Shown in pieces: positions 15,892-24,249 of a DNA stretch of 64,000 bases. The position numbers and the translations under genes were made by a program. Under the pieces are notes generated by a model. It was not told the origin of the DNA and did not search any database. It saw nothing but the letters and a program-made list of their open reading frames with translations. Every line of letters begins with the position of its first letter. Within the stretch, counting starts at the first letter, position 1. The DNA is from Micromonospora sp. NBC_01740. GTDB lineage: Bacteria; Actinomycetota; Actinomycetes; Mycobacteriales; Micromonosporaceae. The stretch spans positions 1,798,001 through 1,862,000 of the forward strand of contig NZ_CP109150.1 in NCBI RefSeq assembly GCF_035920365.1, in the 5' to 3' direction.

Positions 15892-17430
15892 GTGGAGGGC
15901 GGCCCGGCGACGGTCCTGGTGGTCGACGACAGCCCCACCAAGCGCTACCTCCTGGTGAGCTGGCTCTCCCGGGCGGGCTTCGCGGTGCTGGAGGCCGAGA
16001 ACGGCGCCGAGGCGCTGGCCCGGGTCGGGGTGGACCCGATCGACCTCGTGGTGCTCGACGTGCGGCTGCCGGACCTGAACGGCTTCGAGGTCTGCGAGCG
16101 GATCAAGGCGGCGCATCCGGCGATGCCGGTGATCCACGTGTCCGCGCACGCGGTGGATGTGGTGGACCGGGCGCAGGGGCTCACCCGGGGCGCGGACGCG
16201 TACCTGGCGGAGCCGATCGAGCCGGAGGAACTGGTCGCCACCTCCCACGCGGTGCTGCGTTACTACCGGGCCCGACAGCGCGCGGAACTGCTCGCCGAAC
16301 GGCTCCTCGGCCTGGCCGACACCACCGTGGCGGTGCACTCCGCGCCGAACTTCGCGCGGCTGCTGGAGGCGGCGGCGGCCGGGGCCGCGCAGATCTTCAG
16401 GAGCCCGGCCGCCGTGATCGCCGAGACGTTCGACGGCGACTGTCTCGCCGGGACCGCGGACGGCCCCGACGGCACGGCCACGATCGTCCCGTGGGTCGTC
16501 GACGACACCGGGGTGCCGACCGGGACGACGGTCCGGGTGGACGATCCGGCCGCCTGGGGCCTGGTCGACTGGCCGGCGGACGACACGGTCACGGTGGCCG
16601 CCACCCGGCTGCGCGAGGACCGGGCGCCGCTCTACGTCGTCGTGCCCACCGCCACGCAGACCGCCCACACCCCCGTGCTGCGGCAGCTCGCCCAGGCCGT
16701 GGCGGCGGCCGTGGAGGCGCAGCGCTCCTTCGACGAGGAGCACCGCATCGCGGTCACCCTCCAGCGCAGCCTGCTGCCCCGCCGGATACCGCAGGTCAAC
16801 GGGCTCGACCTGGCCGTGCGCTACGAGCCGGCGAGCGCGCAGACCGAGGTGGGGGGCGACTTCTACGAGCTGGTGATGCTCGACGGTCACCTGCTGCTGG
16901 CGATCGGCGACGTGGCCGGGCACTCGCTGCACGCCGCGACGGTGATGGCCGAGCTGCGGCACGCGGTGCGGGCGTACGCGGTGGAGGGGCACCAGCCGGG
17001 CGAGATCCTGCACCGGGTCAACGAACTCATGCGCACCCTGCTCCCCAACGAGCTGGCCACGATCTGCGTGCTGCTGCTGCACCCGCCCAGCGGCCGGGTG
17101 CGGCTGGCCAGCGCCGGGCACCTGCCGCCGGCGCTCAGCCTCGACGGCAAGGTGGAGTTCGTGCAGCACTCGGCCCCGCTGCTCGGGGTCCGCGCCCCCC
17201 GGCCGCCCGACCTGGAGTTCGTGCTGCCGGCCGGGGCGACGCTGGTGTTCTACACCGACGGACTGATCGAGCGGCGGGACAACACCATCGACGACGGGCT
17301 GGCCGCCCTGGCCGTGGCCGCCACCCGGGTCGACGACGACCTGGACCGGTTCTGCGAACGGCTCCTGGTCGAGCTGGCTCCGTCGGAGATCCACGACGAC
17401 GTCGCCGTGGTGGCCCTCCGCCGCAACTGA
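15892..17430 (+). CDS. Receiver-domain SpoIIE/RsbU-like phosphatase
   Basis: A 512-residue protein starting at GTG one base after the kinase stop. Residues 1-125 are a receiver (DD at 12-13, phospho-acceptor Asp56 in LVVLDVRLPD, Ser85), but the conserved Lys before Pro is Glu (YLAEPIEPEE). A GAF-like middle region follows, then a PP2C/SpoIIE domain (about 285-510: EVGGDFYELV, AIGDVAGHSLHAA, VFYTDGLIE, DDVAVVAL). It should turn on an antagonist such as the STAS protein encoded at 11311-11667. It ends the rsbR-to-phosphatase operon. Confidence 0.92.
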   Translation: MEGGPATVLVVDDSPTKRYLLVSWLSRAGFAVLEAENGAEALARVGVDPIDLVVLDVRLPDLNGFEVCERIKAAHPAMPVIHVSAHAVDVVDRAQGLTRGADAYLAEPIEPEELVATSHAVLRYYRARQRAELLAERLLGLADTTVAVHSAPNFARLLEAAAAGAAQIFRSPAAVIAETFDGDCLAGTADGPDGTATIVPWVVDDTGVPTGTTVRVDDPAAWGLVDWPADDTVTVAATRLREDRAPLYVVVPTATQTAHTPVLRQLAQAVAAAVEAQRSFDEEHRIAVTLQRSLLPRRIPQVNGLDLAVRYEPASAQTEVGGDFYELVMLDGHLLLAIGDVAGHSLHAATVMAELRHAVRAYAVEGHQPGEILHRVNELMRTLLPNELATICVLLLHPPSGRVRLASAGHLPPALSLDGKVEFVQHSAPLLGVRAPRPPDLEFVLPAGATLVFYTDGLIERRDNTIDDGLAALAVAATRVDDDLDRFCERLLVELAPSEIHDDVAVVALRRN

Positions 17431-17482
17431 GCCGGCCTCGCGCGGGGCGGCGACGTCGGGGCCACCCTCGTACCCTGAGCTG

Positions 17483-18058
17483 ATGGCCACGAAGACTGGT
17501 GATCTGCTCGCAGCCGCGGCACCCCGTGCCGTCGCGGTGGTCCGGGGCGTCTCGGACGACCAACTGGACCTGCCGACCCCGTGCAGCGACTACGCCGTGC
17601 GCGACCTGCTCAACCACCTCTACGACGTGGTGGTCAACTTCCAGGCCCTCGCCGGCAGGGGGCAACCGGAGTGGGCGGAGAAGCCCGACCACCTGGCCGA
17701 GGGCTGGCGGGACCGGTTCGAGGCGGAGACCGCGAAACTGGTCGAGGCGTGGTCGGACCCGGCCGCGCTGGAGGGCGTCTCGCCCGGGATGGGGCTGCCG
17801 CAGGAGACGGTCGGCACCATGGTGCTGCTCGACCTGACGGTGCACGCCTGGGACCTGGCCGTCGCCACCGGGCAGCCGTTCCGCCCCGCGCCGGAGGCGC
17901 TGCCCCCGCTGTACGCCCTGACCGAGCAGATGGGCCCGATGGCCCGGAAGCAGGGCGTCTTCGGGGAGTTGGTGGGGACGTCGTCGTCGGACGCCCCGGA
18001 GATCGACCGTCTGCTCGCCCTGACCGGCCGGGACCCGGGCTGGTCGGCGGGCGCCTGA
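17483..18058 (+). CDS. TIGR03086-type DinB-like metal-binding protein
   Basis: A 191-residue four-helix protein of the mycothiol-dependent maleylpyruvate isomerase-like/DinB group. TPCSDYAVRDLLNHL contains the first metal-site His, and LLDLTVHAWDLAVATGQ the HAWD motif with the second. These are TIGR03086 hallmarks. Such proteins are presumed to be thiol-dependent transferases; substrate unknown. It stands alone, followed by a strong hairpin. Confidence 0.85.
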   Translation: MATKTGDLLAAAAPRAVAVVRGVSDDQLDLPTPCSDYAVRDLLNHLYDVVVNFQALAGRGQPEWAEKPDHLAEGWRDRFEAETAKLVEAWSDPAALEGVSPGMGLPQETVGTMVLLDLTVHAWDLAVATGQPFRPAPEALPPLYALTEQMGPMARKQGVFGELVGTSSSDAPEIDRLLALTGRDPGWSAGA

Positions 18059-18073
18059 CCTCGAAGCGCCACC

Positions 18074-18105
18074 AGGCCCGCGCGGCACCCCCGCCGCGCG
18101 GGCCT
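18074..18105 (+). terminator. Hairpin terminator after TIGR03086 gene
   Basis: A perfect 13-base stem (left arm AGGCCCGCGCGGC at 18074-18086, right arm 18093-18105) with a six-base loop, 16 bases past the stop. It closes the upstream gene immediately before the promoter of the next operon. Confidence 0.8.
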
Positions 18106-18107
18106 CC

Positions 18108-18140
18108 TTGACAGTCACTATTCACCGGGTGAATAGTGAC
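18108..18140 (+). promoter_or_regulatory. Promoter with overlapping palindromic PadR operator
   Basis: A consensus -35 TTGACA (18108-18113) is followed by a perfect dyad with arms GTCACTATTCAC (18114-18125) and GTGAATAGTGAC (18129-18140) around CGG. A -10 AATAGT (18132-18137, spacer 18) lies inside the right arm, and the predicted start of transcription is at the GTG at 18144. A repressor bound here would cover the whole core promoter. The dyad is seen; the PadR link is inferred from position. Confidence 0.8.
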
Positions 18141-18143
18141 GCG

Positions 18144-18680
18144 GTGTCCACACCGCACGTGTTGCTGGGCCTGCTGGCCGCCGGCAACCGGCACGGCTAC
18201 GAGCTGAAGCGCGCCCACGACGAGCGCCTGCCCCGCGCCAAGCCGCTGGCCTTCGGGCAGGTCTACTCGACCCTCGGCCGGTTGCAGCGGGACGGCCTGG
18301 TGGCACCCGCCGGGCAGGAACGCGAAGGCGGTCCCGACCGCACCGCGTACTCGCTGACCGCCGACGGCCGGGCCGCGCTCCAGCGGTGGCTCGCCGAGGT
18401 CGAGCCACCGATGCCGTACGTCACCAGCACGCTCTTCGCCAAGGTGGTCGTGGCGCTGCTGGTGGCCGACGCGGAGCGGGCCCGGACCTACCTCGTCGCC
18501 CAGCGGCAGGCCCACACCGAGCGGCTGCGCGAGCTGACCGCGGTGAAGACGGCGCCCTCGGCCAGCCTCGACGACATCGTCGCGGCCGACTTCGCCATCG
18601 CCCATCTCGACGCCGACCTGCGGTGGTTGCAGACCACCCTGGGCCGCGTCGCCGACTGGCACCGGGAGGTGCACTCGTGA
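18144..18680 (+). CDS. PadR-family regulator (first gene of PadR-ABC-FtsX operon)
   Basis: A 178-residue PadR subfamily 2 protein with a winged helix (LLGLLAAGNRHGYELKRAHDERL, then FGQVYSTLGRLQRDGLV) and a C-terminal helical domain (AKVVVALLVADAERARTYLVAQR). A longer frame from the TTG at 18108 would translate the operator and -35 itself, so I start at GTG 18144, seven bases after the -10, giving a leaderless mRNA. The stop overlaps the ATPase start (GTGA). It likely represses the operon through the dyad at 18114-18140. Confidence 0.9.
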   Translation: MSTPHVLLGLLAAGNRHGYELKRAHDERLPRAKPLAFGQVYSTLGRLQRDGLVAPAGQEREGGPDRTAYSLTADGRAALQRWLAEVEPPMPYVTSTLFAKVVVALLVADAERARTYLVAQRQAHTERLRELTAVKTAPSASLDDIVAADFAIAHLDADLRWLQTTLGRVADWHREVHS

Positions 18681-19378
18681 CGCAACTTCAGGCTCGCGGC
18701 GTGGTCAAGGCCTACGGGCGGACACCCGCGCTGCGCGGCGTCACCGTCGACGTCGCCGAGGGGGAGATCGTCGCCGTCACCGGCCCGAGCGGCTGCGGCA
18801 AGTCCACCCTCCTGCACTGCCTCGCCGGCATCCTGCGTCCGGACGCCGGCGAGGTGAGCTGGAATGGGCACCGGATCGACACCTGGTCCGAGGCGGCACG
18901 ATCCAGGCTGCGGCGCACGGAGTTCGGGGTGCTCTTCCAGTTCGGCCAGCTCGTCGCCGAACTGACCGCCGCCGAGAACGTCGCCCTTCCGCTGCTCCTC
19001 GCCGGCACCCGGCGGCGGGAGGCGCGGACGGCGGCGCTGTCCTGGATGGACCGGCTCGGCGTGGCCGACCTGGCCGACGTCCGGCCGGGCGAGATGTCCG
19101 GCGGGCAGCAGCAGCGCTGCGCGATGGCACGGGCGCTGGTCACCGAGCCCCGGGTGCTCTTCGCCGACGAGCCGACCGGCGCGCTGGACACGCTCACCGG
19201 CGAGCAGGTGCTCATCCAACTGGTCCGGCTCGCCCGCGAGCAGCGGACGTCGGTCGTCCTGGTCACCCACGAGCCGCAGATCGCCGCGTACGCCGACCGC
19301 GAGGTCATCCTCCGCGACGGCATGGTCGACCACACCGGGCTCGGCCTCGACACCCCGCTGCCGGGCAGCCGCCGGTGA
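18677..19378 (+). CDS. ABC transporter ATP-binding protein (MacB/LolD type)
   Basis: A 233-residue ATPase of the MacB/LolD class: Walker A GPSGCGKST, Q-loop FGVLFQFGQLV, signature MSGGQQQRCAMARAL, Walker B VLFADEPTGALD and VLVTHEP. The GTG start overlaps the PadR stop and its stop overlaps the permease start as GTGA. It drives the permease encoded next; such pairs export peptides or antimicrobials or sense cell-wall stress. Confidence 0.93.
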   Translation: MTQLQARGVVKAYGRTPALRGVTVDVAEGEIVAVTGPSGCGKSTLLHCLAGILRPDAGEVSWNGHRIDTWSEAARSRLRRTEFGVLFQFGQLVAELTAAENVALPLLLAGTRRREARTAALSWMDRLGVADLADVRPGEMSGGQQQRCAMARALVTEPRVLFADEPTGALDTLTGEQVLIQLVRLAREQRTSVVLVTHEPQIAAYADREVILRDGMVDHTGLGLDTPLPGSRR

Positions 19379-20904
19379 GACCGTCGACGCTGGTACGCCT
19401 CGCCCTGGCCGGCACCCGCACCGACACCGCCCGGGTGGCGCTGACCGCGCTCAGCGCCGCCCTGGCCACCCTCGTCGCCCTCGCCGCGTTCACCGTGCTG
19501 GCCATCCCCACCCCGCCCGCCACCGACGGCAACGGCAACGGCAGCCGTTGGTCCCACCAGTACGCCAACCAGCTGCTCGTCGAGCCGGGGCTGCGCGGCG
19601 GCACGGCCTTCGCCCTGCTGCTGCTCATGATTCCCGTGCTGGCGTTGGCCGGGCAGTGCGCCCGGCTCGGCGCCCCGGCGCGGGACCGCCGACTGGCCGC
19701 GTTCCGGCTGGCCGGCGCCACCCCCGGCCAGGTGACCCGGATCGCCGTGCTGGAGGCCGGCCTGGCGAGCCTGCTCGGCACGCTGGCCGGCGCGTCGGTC
19801 CACTTCGTCGGCCGGGAGCTGCTCGACCGGCCCGACGCCCGGGGCCGGCTCGTCCTCCCCACCGACGTGCTGCCCACCCCCGGCGTGCTGGTGGCGGTGC
19901 TGGCGGGGCTGCCGGTCGTGGCGGCACTGGCCACCGCGCTGATGCTGCGCCGGGTGAGCACGACCCCGTTCGGCGTGCTGCGTACGCACCGCCGGGAACG
20001 CGGCCCCCGACCCTGGGCGGGCGTCCTCATCGGCGCCGGGCTGGCCGCCTTCGTCGCCGTCGAACCGGTCACCCGCCTCTACGACCGGCGCGACACCGAC
20101 CCGCCGTCCTGGCTGGTGCCGGCGCTGCTGGTCAGCGGCGGGCTGGCCGCGATGATCGGGGTGGTCGTCGGCACCGGCTGGATCTCCTGGACGGTCGGGC
20201 GGATGCTGCACCGCTACGCCCGAGGGCCGGCCGCGCTGCTCGCCGCCCGCCGGTTGACGGCCGACCCGTGGGCGGGCAGCCGCACCTTCGCCGCCCTGCT
20301 GGCCGCGGTGCTCCTCGGCGCGGGCGCGGCCGGGCTGCGGGAGTACTTCGTCGCGGCGGGCGAGCTGAGCCGCCGGACCGGTGGCGGACTGGCCGGCGAC
20401 GACGGCTTCTACCTGCGGACCATGGACCTGGTGGACCTGGCGGTGGCGGTGGCCATGCTGGTCGCCGCCGGTGGGCTGGTCGTCGCGATGGTGGAGGGGA
20501 TCACCGCCCGGCGGCGCGCGTACGCGGCCCTGGTGGCGACCGGGGTGCCCCGGCCCACGCTCGGCCGGTCCATCGCCTGGCAGTCGCTGGCCCCCGCCGT
20601 GCCGGCGGTGGCCGTCGCGCTGGCCGTGGGCCTGCTGCTGGCCCGGGGGCTGTTCCGCACGCCGACCGCAGAGCACTACAACGAGGTCTGCGACGCCACC
20701 GCGCAGCTCTGCGCCGACCCCGCCACCCGGGCGCGCCACACCCGGGTCGTGGCGATGCCGGACGTGACCGTGCCGCCCGACGTACCGCTGGAACAGCTGG
20801 CCCTGCTCGGGGCCGGCGCCCTGGCGGGGGTGCTGGCGACGGTCGGCGTCGGCCTGCTCTTCCTGCGCGCGAGCACGGCCGTCGAGGAACTGCGGGTGAC
20901 CTGA
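19375..20904 (+). CDS. FtsX-like ABC transporter permease
   Basis: A 509-residue membrane protein with one N-terminal membrane helix, a short outer loop, then groups of helices in two halves, as in duplicated FtsX-like permeases of actinobacteria. ARLGAPARDRRLAAFRLAGATPGQVTRIA is the conserved cytoplasmic coupling region, and a second copy appears as RRAYAALVATGVPRPTLGRSIAW. It starts at GTG in a GTGA overlap. With the ATPase it makes an efflux or mechanotransmission pump; the substrate is unknown, and the ligand of the PadR repressor may be that substrate. Confidence 0.88.
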   Translation: MRPSTLVRLALAGTRTDTARVALTALSAALATLVALAAFTVLAIPTPPATDGNGNGSRWSHQYANQLLVEPGLRGGTAFALLLLMIPVLALAGQCARLGAPARDRRLAAFRLAGATPGQVTRIAVLEAGLASLLGTLAGASVHFVGRELLDRPDARGRLVLPTDVLPTPGVLVAVLAGLPVVAALATALMLRRVSTTPFGVLRTHRRERGPRPWAGVLIGAGLAAFVAVEPVTRLYDRRDTDPPSWLVPALLVSGGLAAMIGVVVGTGWISWTVGRMLHRYARGPAALLAARRLTADPWAGSRTFAALLAAVLLGAGAAGLREYFVAAGELSRRTGGGLAGDDGFYLRTMDLVDLAVAVAMLVAAGGLVVAMVEGITARRRAYAALVATGVPRPTLGRSIAWQSLAPAVPAVAVALAVGLLLARGLFRTPTAEHYNEVCDATAQLCADPATRARHTRVVAMPDVTVPPDVPLEQLALLGAGALAGVLATVGVGLLFLRASTAVEELRVT

Positions 20905-20933
20905 GCCGGGCGCGGGACGGCCCCGGTGCCGCG

Positions 20934-21122
20934 TCAGGCGGCGAACAGGCCGGCGGAGAGCGCGAGCAGTGTCCCGGCGGCGGCGGAACAGCAGCACACC
21001 AGCAGGAACGCGACCACCGCGAGGATCGCCCAGACGCGCCGGTCGCGCGCCGCCGCCCGCCACCCCGACGCCGGTACGCCCTCGGCCGGCTCGTCGTCGT
21101 CCACCTCGCCGGCCCCGGTCAC
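20934..21122 (-). CDS. Small single-span membrane protein
   Basis: A 62-residue protein: acidic N-terminus, a basic stretch (RAAARDRRVW) and a C-terminal hydrophobic helix containing three consecutive Cys (LVCCCSAAAG). The start is a GTG. It follows the positive-inside rule with the N-terminus in the cytoplasm. Such small proteins are often missed; the codon usage fits a gene, but there is no family match I recognise. Convergent with the permease gene. Confidence 0.55.
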   Translation of the reverse strand: MTGAGEVDDDEPAEGVPASGWRAAARDRRVWAILAVVAFLLVCCCSAAAGTLLALSAGLFAA

Positions 21123-21184
21123 CCGGGCAGTCTAGGTGCTGCGGGGCCGGCGGTCCTGGCCATCGCCGTGCGGCGGCGGGCGGG

Positions 21185-22144
21185 TCAGCCGGTGCCGGCC
21201 ATCGCCGCGAGGCGGCGGGCGAGCACGACGACGGACTCCCGCAGCTCCGGAGGCTCCAGCACCTCCGCCTCGAAGCCCAGCCGGGCCGCGTGCATGGCCA
21301 GCCAGTCCAGGTCGTCCCCGCCGATGGCGAGCACGCACCACCCGTCGCGATCGTCCTCGACGCGCCCCACCTGGGGCGGCACCAGCTTCCGCACCTGGTC
21401 GGGGTGGGCGCGCAACCGCACCCGGGCGAGATAGCGGTACGGCGCCCCGGTCACGGACCGCTGCACGTAGGCGACCGGATCCGGATGCTCCCTCGCGTGG
21501 AAGCGCCAGGTCGTCGCCGCCACCTCGCGCATCCGGTCCAGCCGGAAGGTGCGCCAGTCGGCGCGGTCGACGTCCCAGGCCATGAGGTACCAGCGGCGGC
21601 CGGTCGTGACCATCCGCACCGGCTCGACCGTGCGCTCGTGCTCCCCGCCGTCGCGGCCGGCGTACCGGAACCGGACCCGCACGGCGTCGCGGCAGGCCCG
21701 CGCGAGCGTCACCAGCAGCTCCGCGTCGATCTCGACCGCCGGGCCGACGAGGGTCTCGGTGGCGCCGTGCACGGCCCGCACCTCGGCGCGCAGCCGGGCC
21801 GGCATCACCTGGTCGAGCTTCGTGAGGGCCCGCAGGGCCGCCTCGCCCGACCCGGTGACCGTGCCTCCCGAGGCCAGCCGCAGGGAGACCGCCGTCGCGA
21901 TCGCCTCCTCGTCGTCGAGGAGCAGCGGCGGCAGCCGGGTGCCCGCGCCGAGCTGGTAGCCGCCGCCGACGCCCGCCGTCGCGTGCACGGGGTAGCCGAT
22001 CGCGCGCAGCCGCTCCACGTCGCGGCGTACGCAGCGGTCGGTGACCCCCAGCTCGGCGGCCAGCTCGGTGGCGGTCCAGGACGGCCGTCGCTGCAACAGC
22101 GCCAGCAGGCGCAGCACCCGCTCGGTCGTCGCTTCCACGGTCAC
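21185..22144 (-). CDS. WYL-domain transcriptional regulator (YafY type)
   Basis: A 319-residue regulator with an N-terminal HTH_11/DeoR-like domain (WTATELAAELGVTDRCVRRDVERL), a central WYL domain (VRFRYAGRDGGEHERTVEPVRMVTTGRRWYLMAWD) and a C-terminal WCX domain. It is divergent from the DinB/VOC pair with a dyad in the gap, so it most likely controls those genes. WYL domains bind nucleic acid or nucleotide-like ligands and often answer DNA damage or stress. Confidence 0.92.
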   Translation of the reverse strand: MTVEATTERVLRLLALLQRRPSWTATELAAELGVTDRCVRRDVERLRAIGYPVHATAGVGGGYQLGAGTRLPPLLLDDEEAIATAVSLRLASGGTVTGSGEAALRALTKLDQVMPARLRAEVRAVHGATETLVGPAVEIDAELLVTLARACRDAVRVRFRYAGRDGGEHERTVEPVRMVTTGRRWYLMAWDVDRADWRTFRLDRMREVAATTWRFHAREHPDPVAYVQRSVTGAPYRYLARVRLRAHPDQVRKLVPPQVGRVEDDRDGWCVLAIGGDDLDWLAMHAARLGFEAEVLEPPELRESVVVLARRLAAMAGTG

Positions 22145-22160
22145 CGGCTCATCGTTGCAC

Positions 22161-22189
22161 GGATAACGGAACGATCCTGTCCGCTATCC
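22161..22189. promoter_or_regulatory. Dyad in the WYL/DinB divergent promoter region
   Basis: Arms GGATAACGGA (22161-22170) and TCCGCTATCC (22180-22189) are inverted copies matching at 9 of 10 positions, nine bases apart. They lie in the 61-base gap between the WYL regulator and the DinB gene, suggesting an operator. Confidence 0.55.
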
Positions 22190-22205
22190 ACGGGAGGCTG
22201 GGGCC

Positions 22206-22790
22206 ATGACCGACCAGACCTGGAACCCCCTGCTCCGTGACCAGCTCGCCTGGCACTGGGCCAACCAGTTGCGCGACCGCCTCGACGGGCTCACCGACGA
22301 CGAGTACTTCTGGGAGCCGGCACCCGGCTGCTGGAACGTGCGCCCGCGCGGCACCAGCGCCGCGCCGGTGCAGGCGGGGGCCGGCGCGATGACCATCGAC
22401 TTCGCGATGCCGACACCCGACCCGGCACCGTTCACGACGATCGCCTGGCGACTCGGGCACGTGATCGTCGGCGTGCTCGCCGTACGCAACGCCACGCACT
22501 TCGGCCGCCCGCCCACCGACTACCAGTCGTTCGAGTACGCCCCGACCGCGACCGAGGCGCTCGACCAGCTCGACACCGAGTACGCCGCGTGGCAGACCGG
22601 GGTCGAGTCCCTCGGCGAGAGCGGCCTCGCCCGGCGCTGCGGGGAGGCCGAGGGCCCGTACGCCGAGCGTTCCCTGGCGGAGCTGGTGCTGCACATCAAC
22701 CGCGAGATGATCCACCATCTGTCCGAAGTGTGCCTGCTGCGCGACCTCCACCTGCACACTCATGGGCAGACCCGACAGGAGGCGAGCTGA
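22206..22790 (+). CDS. DinB-family protein
   Basis: A 194-residue DinB/YfiT-like four-helix protein. Possible metal ligands are His in WRLGHVIVGVL and in INREMIHHLSEV, the usual first and third helix positions. It is likely a thiol-dependent transferase or isomerase with unknown substrate. It begins a two-gene unit with the VOC protein one base downstream, divergent from the WYL regulator, so the pair probably forms one response. Confidence 0.85.
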   Translation: MTDQTWNPLLRDQLAWHWANQLRDRLDGLTDDEYFWEPAPGCWNVRPRGTSAAPVQAGAGAMTIDFAMPTPDPAPFTTIAWRLGHVIVGVLAVRNATHFGRPPTDYQSFEYAPTATEALDQLDTEYAAWQTGVESLGESGLARRCGEAEGPYAERSLAELVLHINREMIHHLSEVCLLRDLHLHTHGQTRQEAS

Positions 22791-22791
22791 G

Positions 22792-23229
22792 ATGGCGCGC
22801 GACGTCCAGATCACTTTCGACTGCGCCGACCCGGCCGGGTTGGCAACGTTCTGGGCCGATGTCCTCGGCTACCAGTTGCAGGCCCCGCCCGGCGGCTTCG
22901 AGACGTGGGAGCAGGCACTGGAGGCGATGGGCGTGCCGCCCGAGAACCGCAACGACGCCTCGGGGTTGGTCGACCCTGAGGGCGCCCGGCCGCGGCTGTT
23001 CTTCCAACGGGTACCGGAGGGCAAGCAGGCCAAGAACCGCGTACACCTCGACGTGCGGGCCGCCCCCGGGCTGGAGGGTGACGCGCGGATGGCGGCCCTG
23101 GAGGCCGAGGCCGAGCGGCTCGTGTCCCGCGGCGCCACCCGGCTCCGGCGCCACGAGCCCGAACCCCCGCTCGGCGCCGGCCACATCGTGATGGCCGATC
23201 CCGAGGGCAACGAGTTCTGCCTCGACTGA
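22792..23229 (+). CDS. VOC-family (glyoxalase-like) protein
   Basis: A 145-residue vicinal oxygen chelate protein of the glyoxalase-like domain subgroup: VQITFDCADPAGLATFWADVLGY at the start and VMADPEGNEFCLD at the end are the standard ends of the fold. ATG at 22792 lies one base after the DinB stop with AGGAGG upstream; a frame starting at 22762 would overlap the DinB gene. Such proteins serve as dioxygenases, resistance or antibiotic-binding proteins; no specific role is evident. Confidence 0.87.
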   Translation: MARDVQITFDCADPAGLATFWADVLGYQLQAPPGGFETWEQALEAMGVPPENRNDASGLVDPEGARPRLFFQRVPEGKQAKNRVHLDVRAAPGLEGDARMAALEAEAERLVSRGATRLRRHEPEPPLGAGHIVMADPEGNEFCLD

Positions 23230-23258
23230 TCGGCCGCGCGATCGGGCAGGATGGGCCG

Positions 23259-24200
23259 ATGGAGCTGGTCTCGATCGACGACGTCCGAAACGCCGCCGCC
23301 GACATCGTGGGCATCGTGTCGCGTACCCCGCTGCTGCGCACCGGATGGGACCCGGAGCTGTGGCTCAAGCCGGAGAGCCTGCAACCGGTGGGGTCGTTCA
23401 AGCTGCGCGGCGCGACCCACGCGGTCGCCCGGCTGACGCCCGAGGAGCGGGCGCGCGGGGTGGTCACCCACTCCTCCGGCAACCACGGCCTGGCCCTGGC
23501 GTACGCGGCCCGCGCGGCCGGCGTGCCGTGCCGGATCGTGGTGCCCGAGGGCGCCCCGGCCGCGAAGGTGGACCGGATCCGGGCGCTGGGCGTCGAGGTG
23601 CTGCTGGTGCCGCCGCCGCAACGCGGGCCGGAGGCGGAGCGGATCGCCGCGACGACGGGTGCGGTGCTGGTGCCGCCCTTCGACGACCGGCGTGTCATCG
23701 CCGGGCAGGGCACGGTCGGGCTGGAGATCGTCGAGGACCTGCCCGACGTCGACGTGGTGCTGGTGCCCGTGGGCGGCGGCGGGCTCTCCTCCGGCGTCGC
23801 GACCGCGGTCACCGCCCTGCGCCCGGCGGCGACGGTGATCGGCGTCGAGCCGGAACTCGCCGCCGACGCGCGGGAGTCGCTGGCGGCCGGGTCGGTGGTG
23901 GCGTGGGGCGAGGAGCGCACCTACCGGACGATGGCCGACGGGCTGCGCCTGCCGCCGTCCGAGCTGACCCTCGCCCACCTGCGGGCACGGCTCGACCGCA
24001 TCGTCACGGTGACCGAGGAGGAGATCCGCGCCGCGATGGGCCGGCTGGTCTCCGACGCCCGCCTGGTGGTGGAGCCGAGCGGCGCGGTGGCGGTGGCCGC
24101 CCGGCTGTTCCGCGCCGCCGAGCTGCCGCCCGGCCGTACGGTCGCCGTGGTCACCGGCGGCAACGTCGACCCGGCGGTGCTGGCGGGCGTCCTGCGCTGA
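23259..24200 (+). CDS. PLP-dependent threonine/serine dehydratase-like enzyme
   Basis: A 313-residue fold-type II PLP enzyme. The Schiff-base Lys48 is in PVGSFKLRGA, the phosphate site is in THSSGNHGLALAYAAR, and the Gly loop is VPVGGGGLSSG. Length and motifs match serine/threonine ammonia-lyases without the regulatory ACT domain (catabolic type). It would convert Thr to 2-oxobutanoate or Ser to pyruvate. A serine racemase or hydroxyaspartate dehydratase role is also possible. It ends at a bidirectional terminator. Confidence 0.88.
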   Translation: MELVSIDDVRNAAADIVGIVSRTPLLRTGWDPELWLKPESLQPVGSFKLRGATHAVARLTPEERARGVVTHSSGNHGLALAYAARAAGVPCRIVVPEGAPAAKVDRIRALGVEVLLVPPPQRGPEAERIAATTGAVLVPPFDDRRVIAGQGTVGLEIVEDLPDVDVVLVPVGGGGLSSGVATAVTALRPAATVIGVEPELAADARESLAAGSVVAWGEERTYRTMADGLRLPPSELTLAHLRARLDRIVTVTEEEIRAAMGRLVSDARLVVEPSGAVAVAARLFRAAELPPGRTVAVVTGGNVDPAVLAGVLR

Positions 24201-24206
24201 GCGGGC

Positions 24207-24244
24207 GTCGGGGAGGGCCCTCGTCGGTGCTGGCCCTCCCCGAC
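24207..24244. terminator. Bidirectional hairpin terminator
   Basis: A perfect 13-base stem, arms GTCGGGGAGGGCC (24207-24219) and its inverse (24232-24244), with a 12-base loop. It fills the 49-base gap between the dehydratase and the convergent oligopeptidase gene. Confidence 0.85.
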
Positions 24245-24249
24245 CCCGT

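Noticed and set aside
18712..21063. Minus-strand 783-codon frame opposite the ABC permease
   Set aside because: Gln/Gly/Arg-rich shadow composition; the opposite strand has clear ABC motifs.
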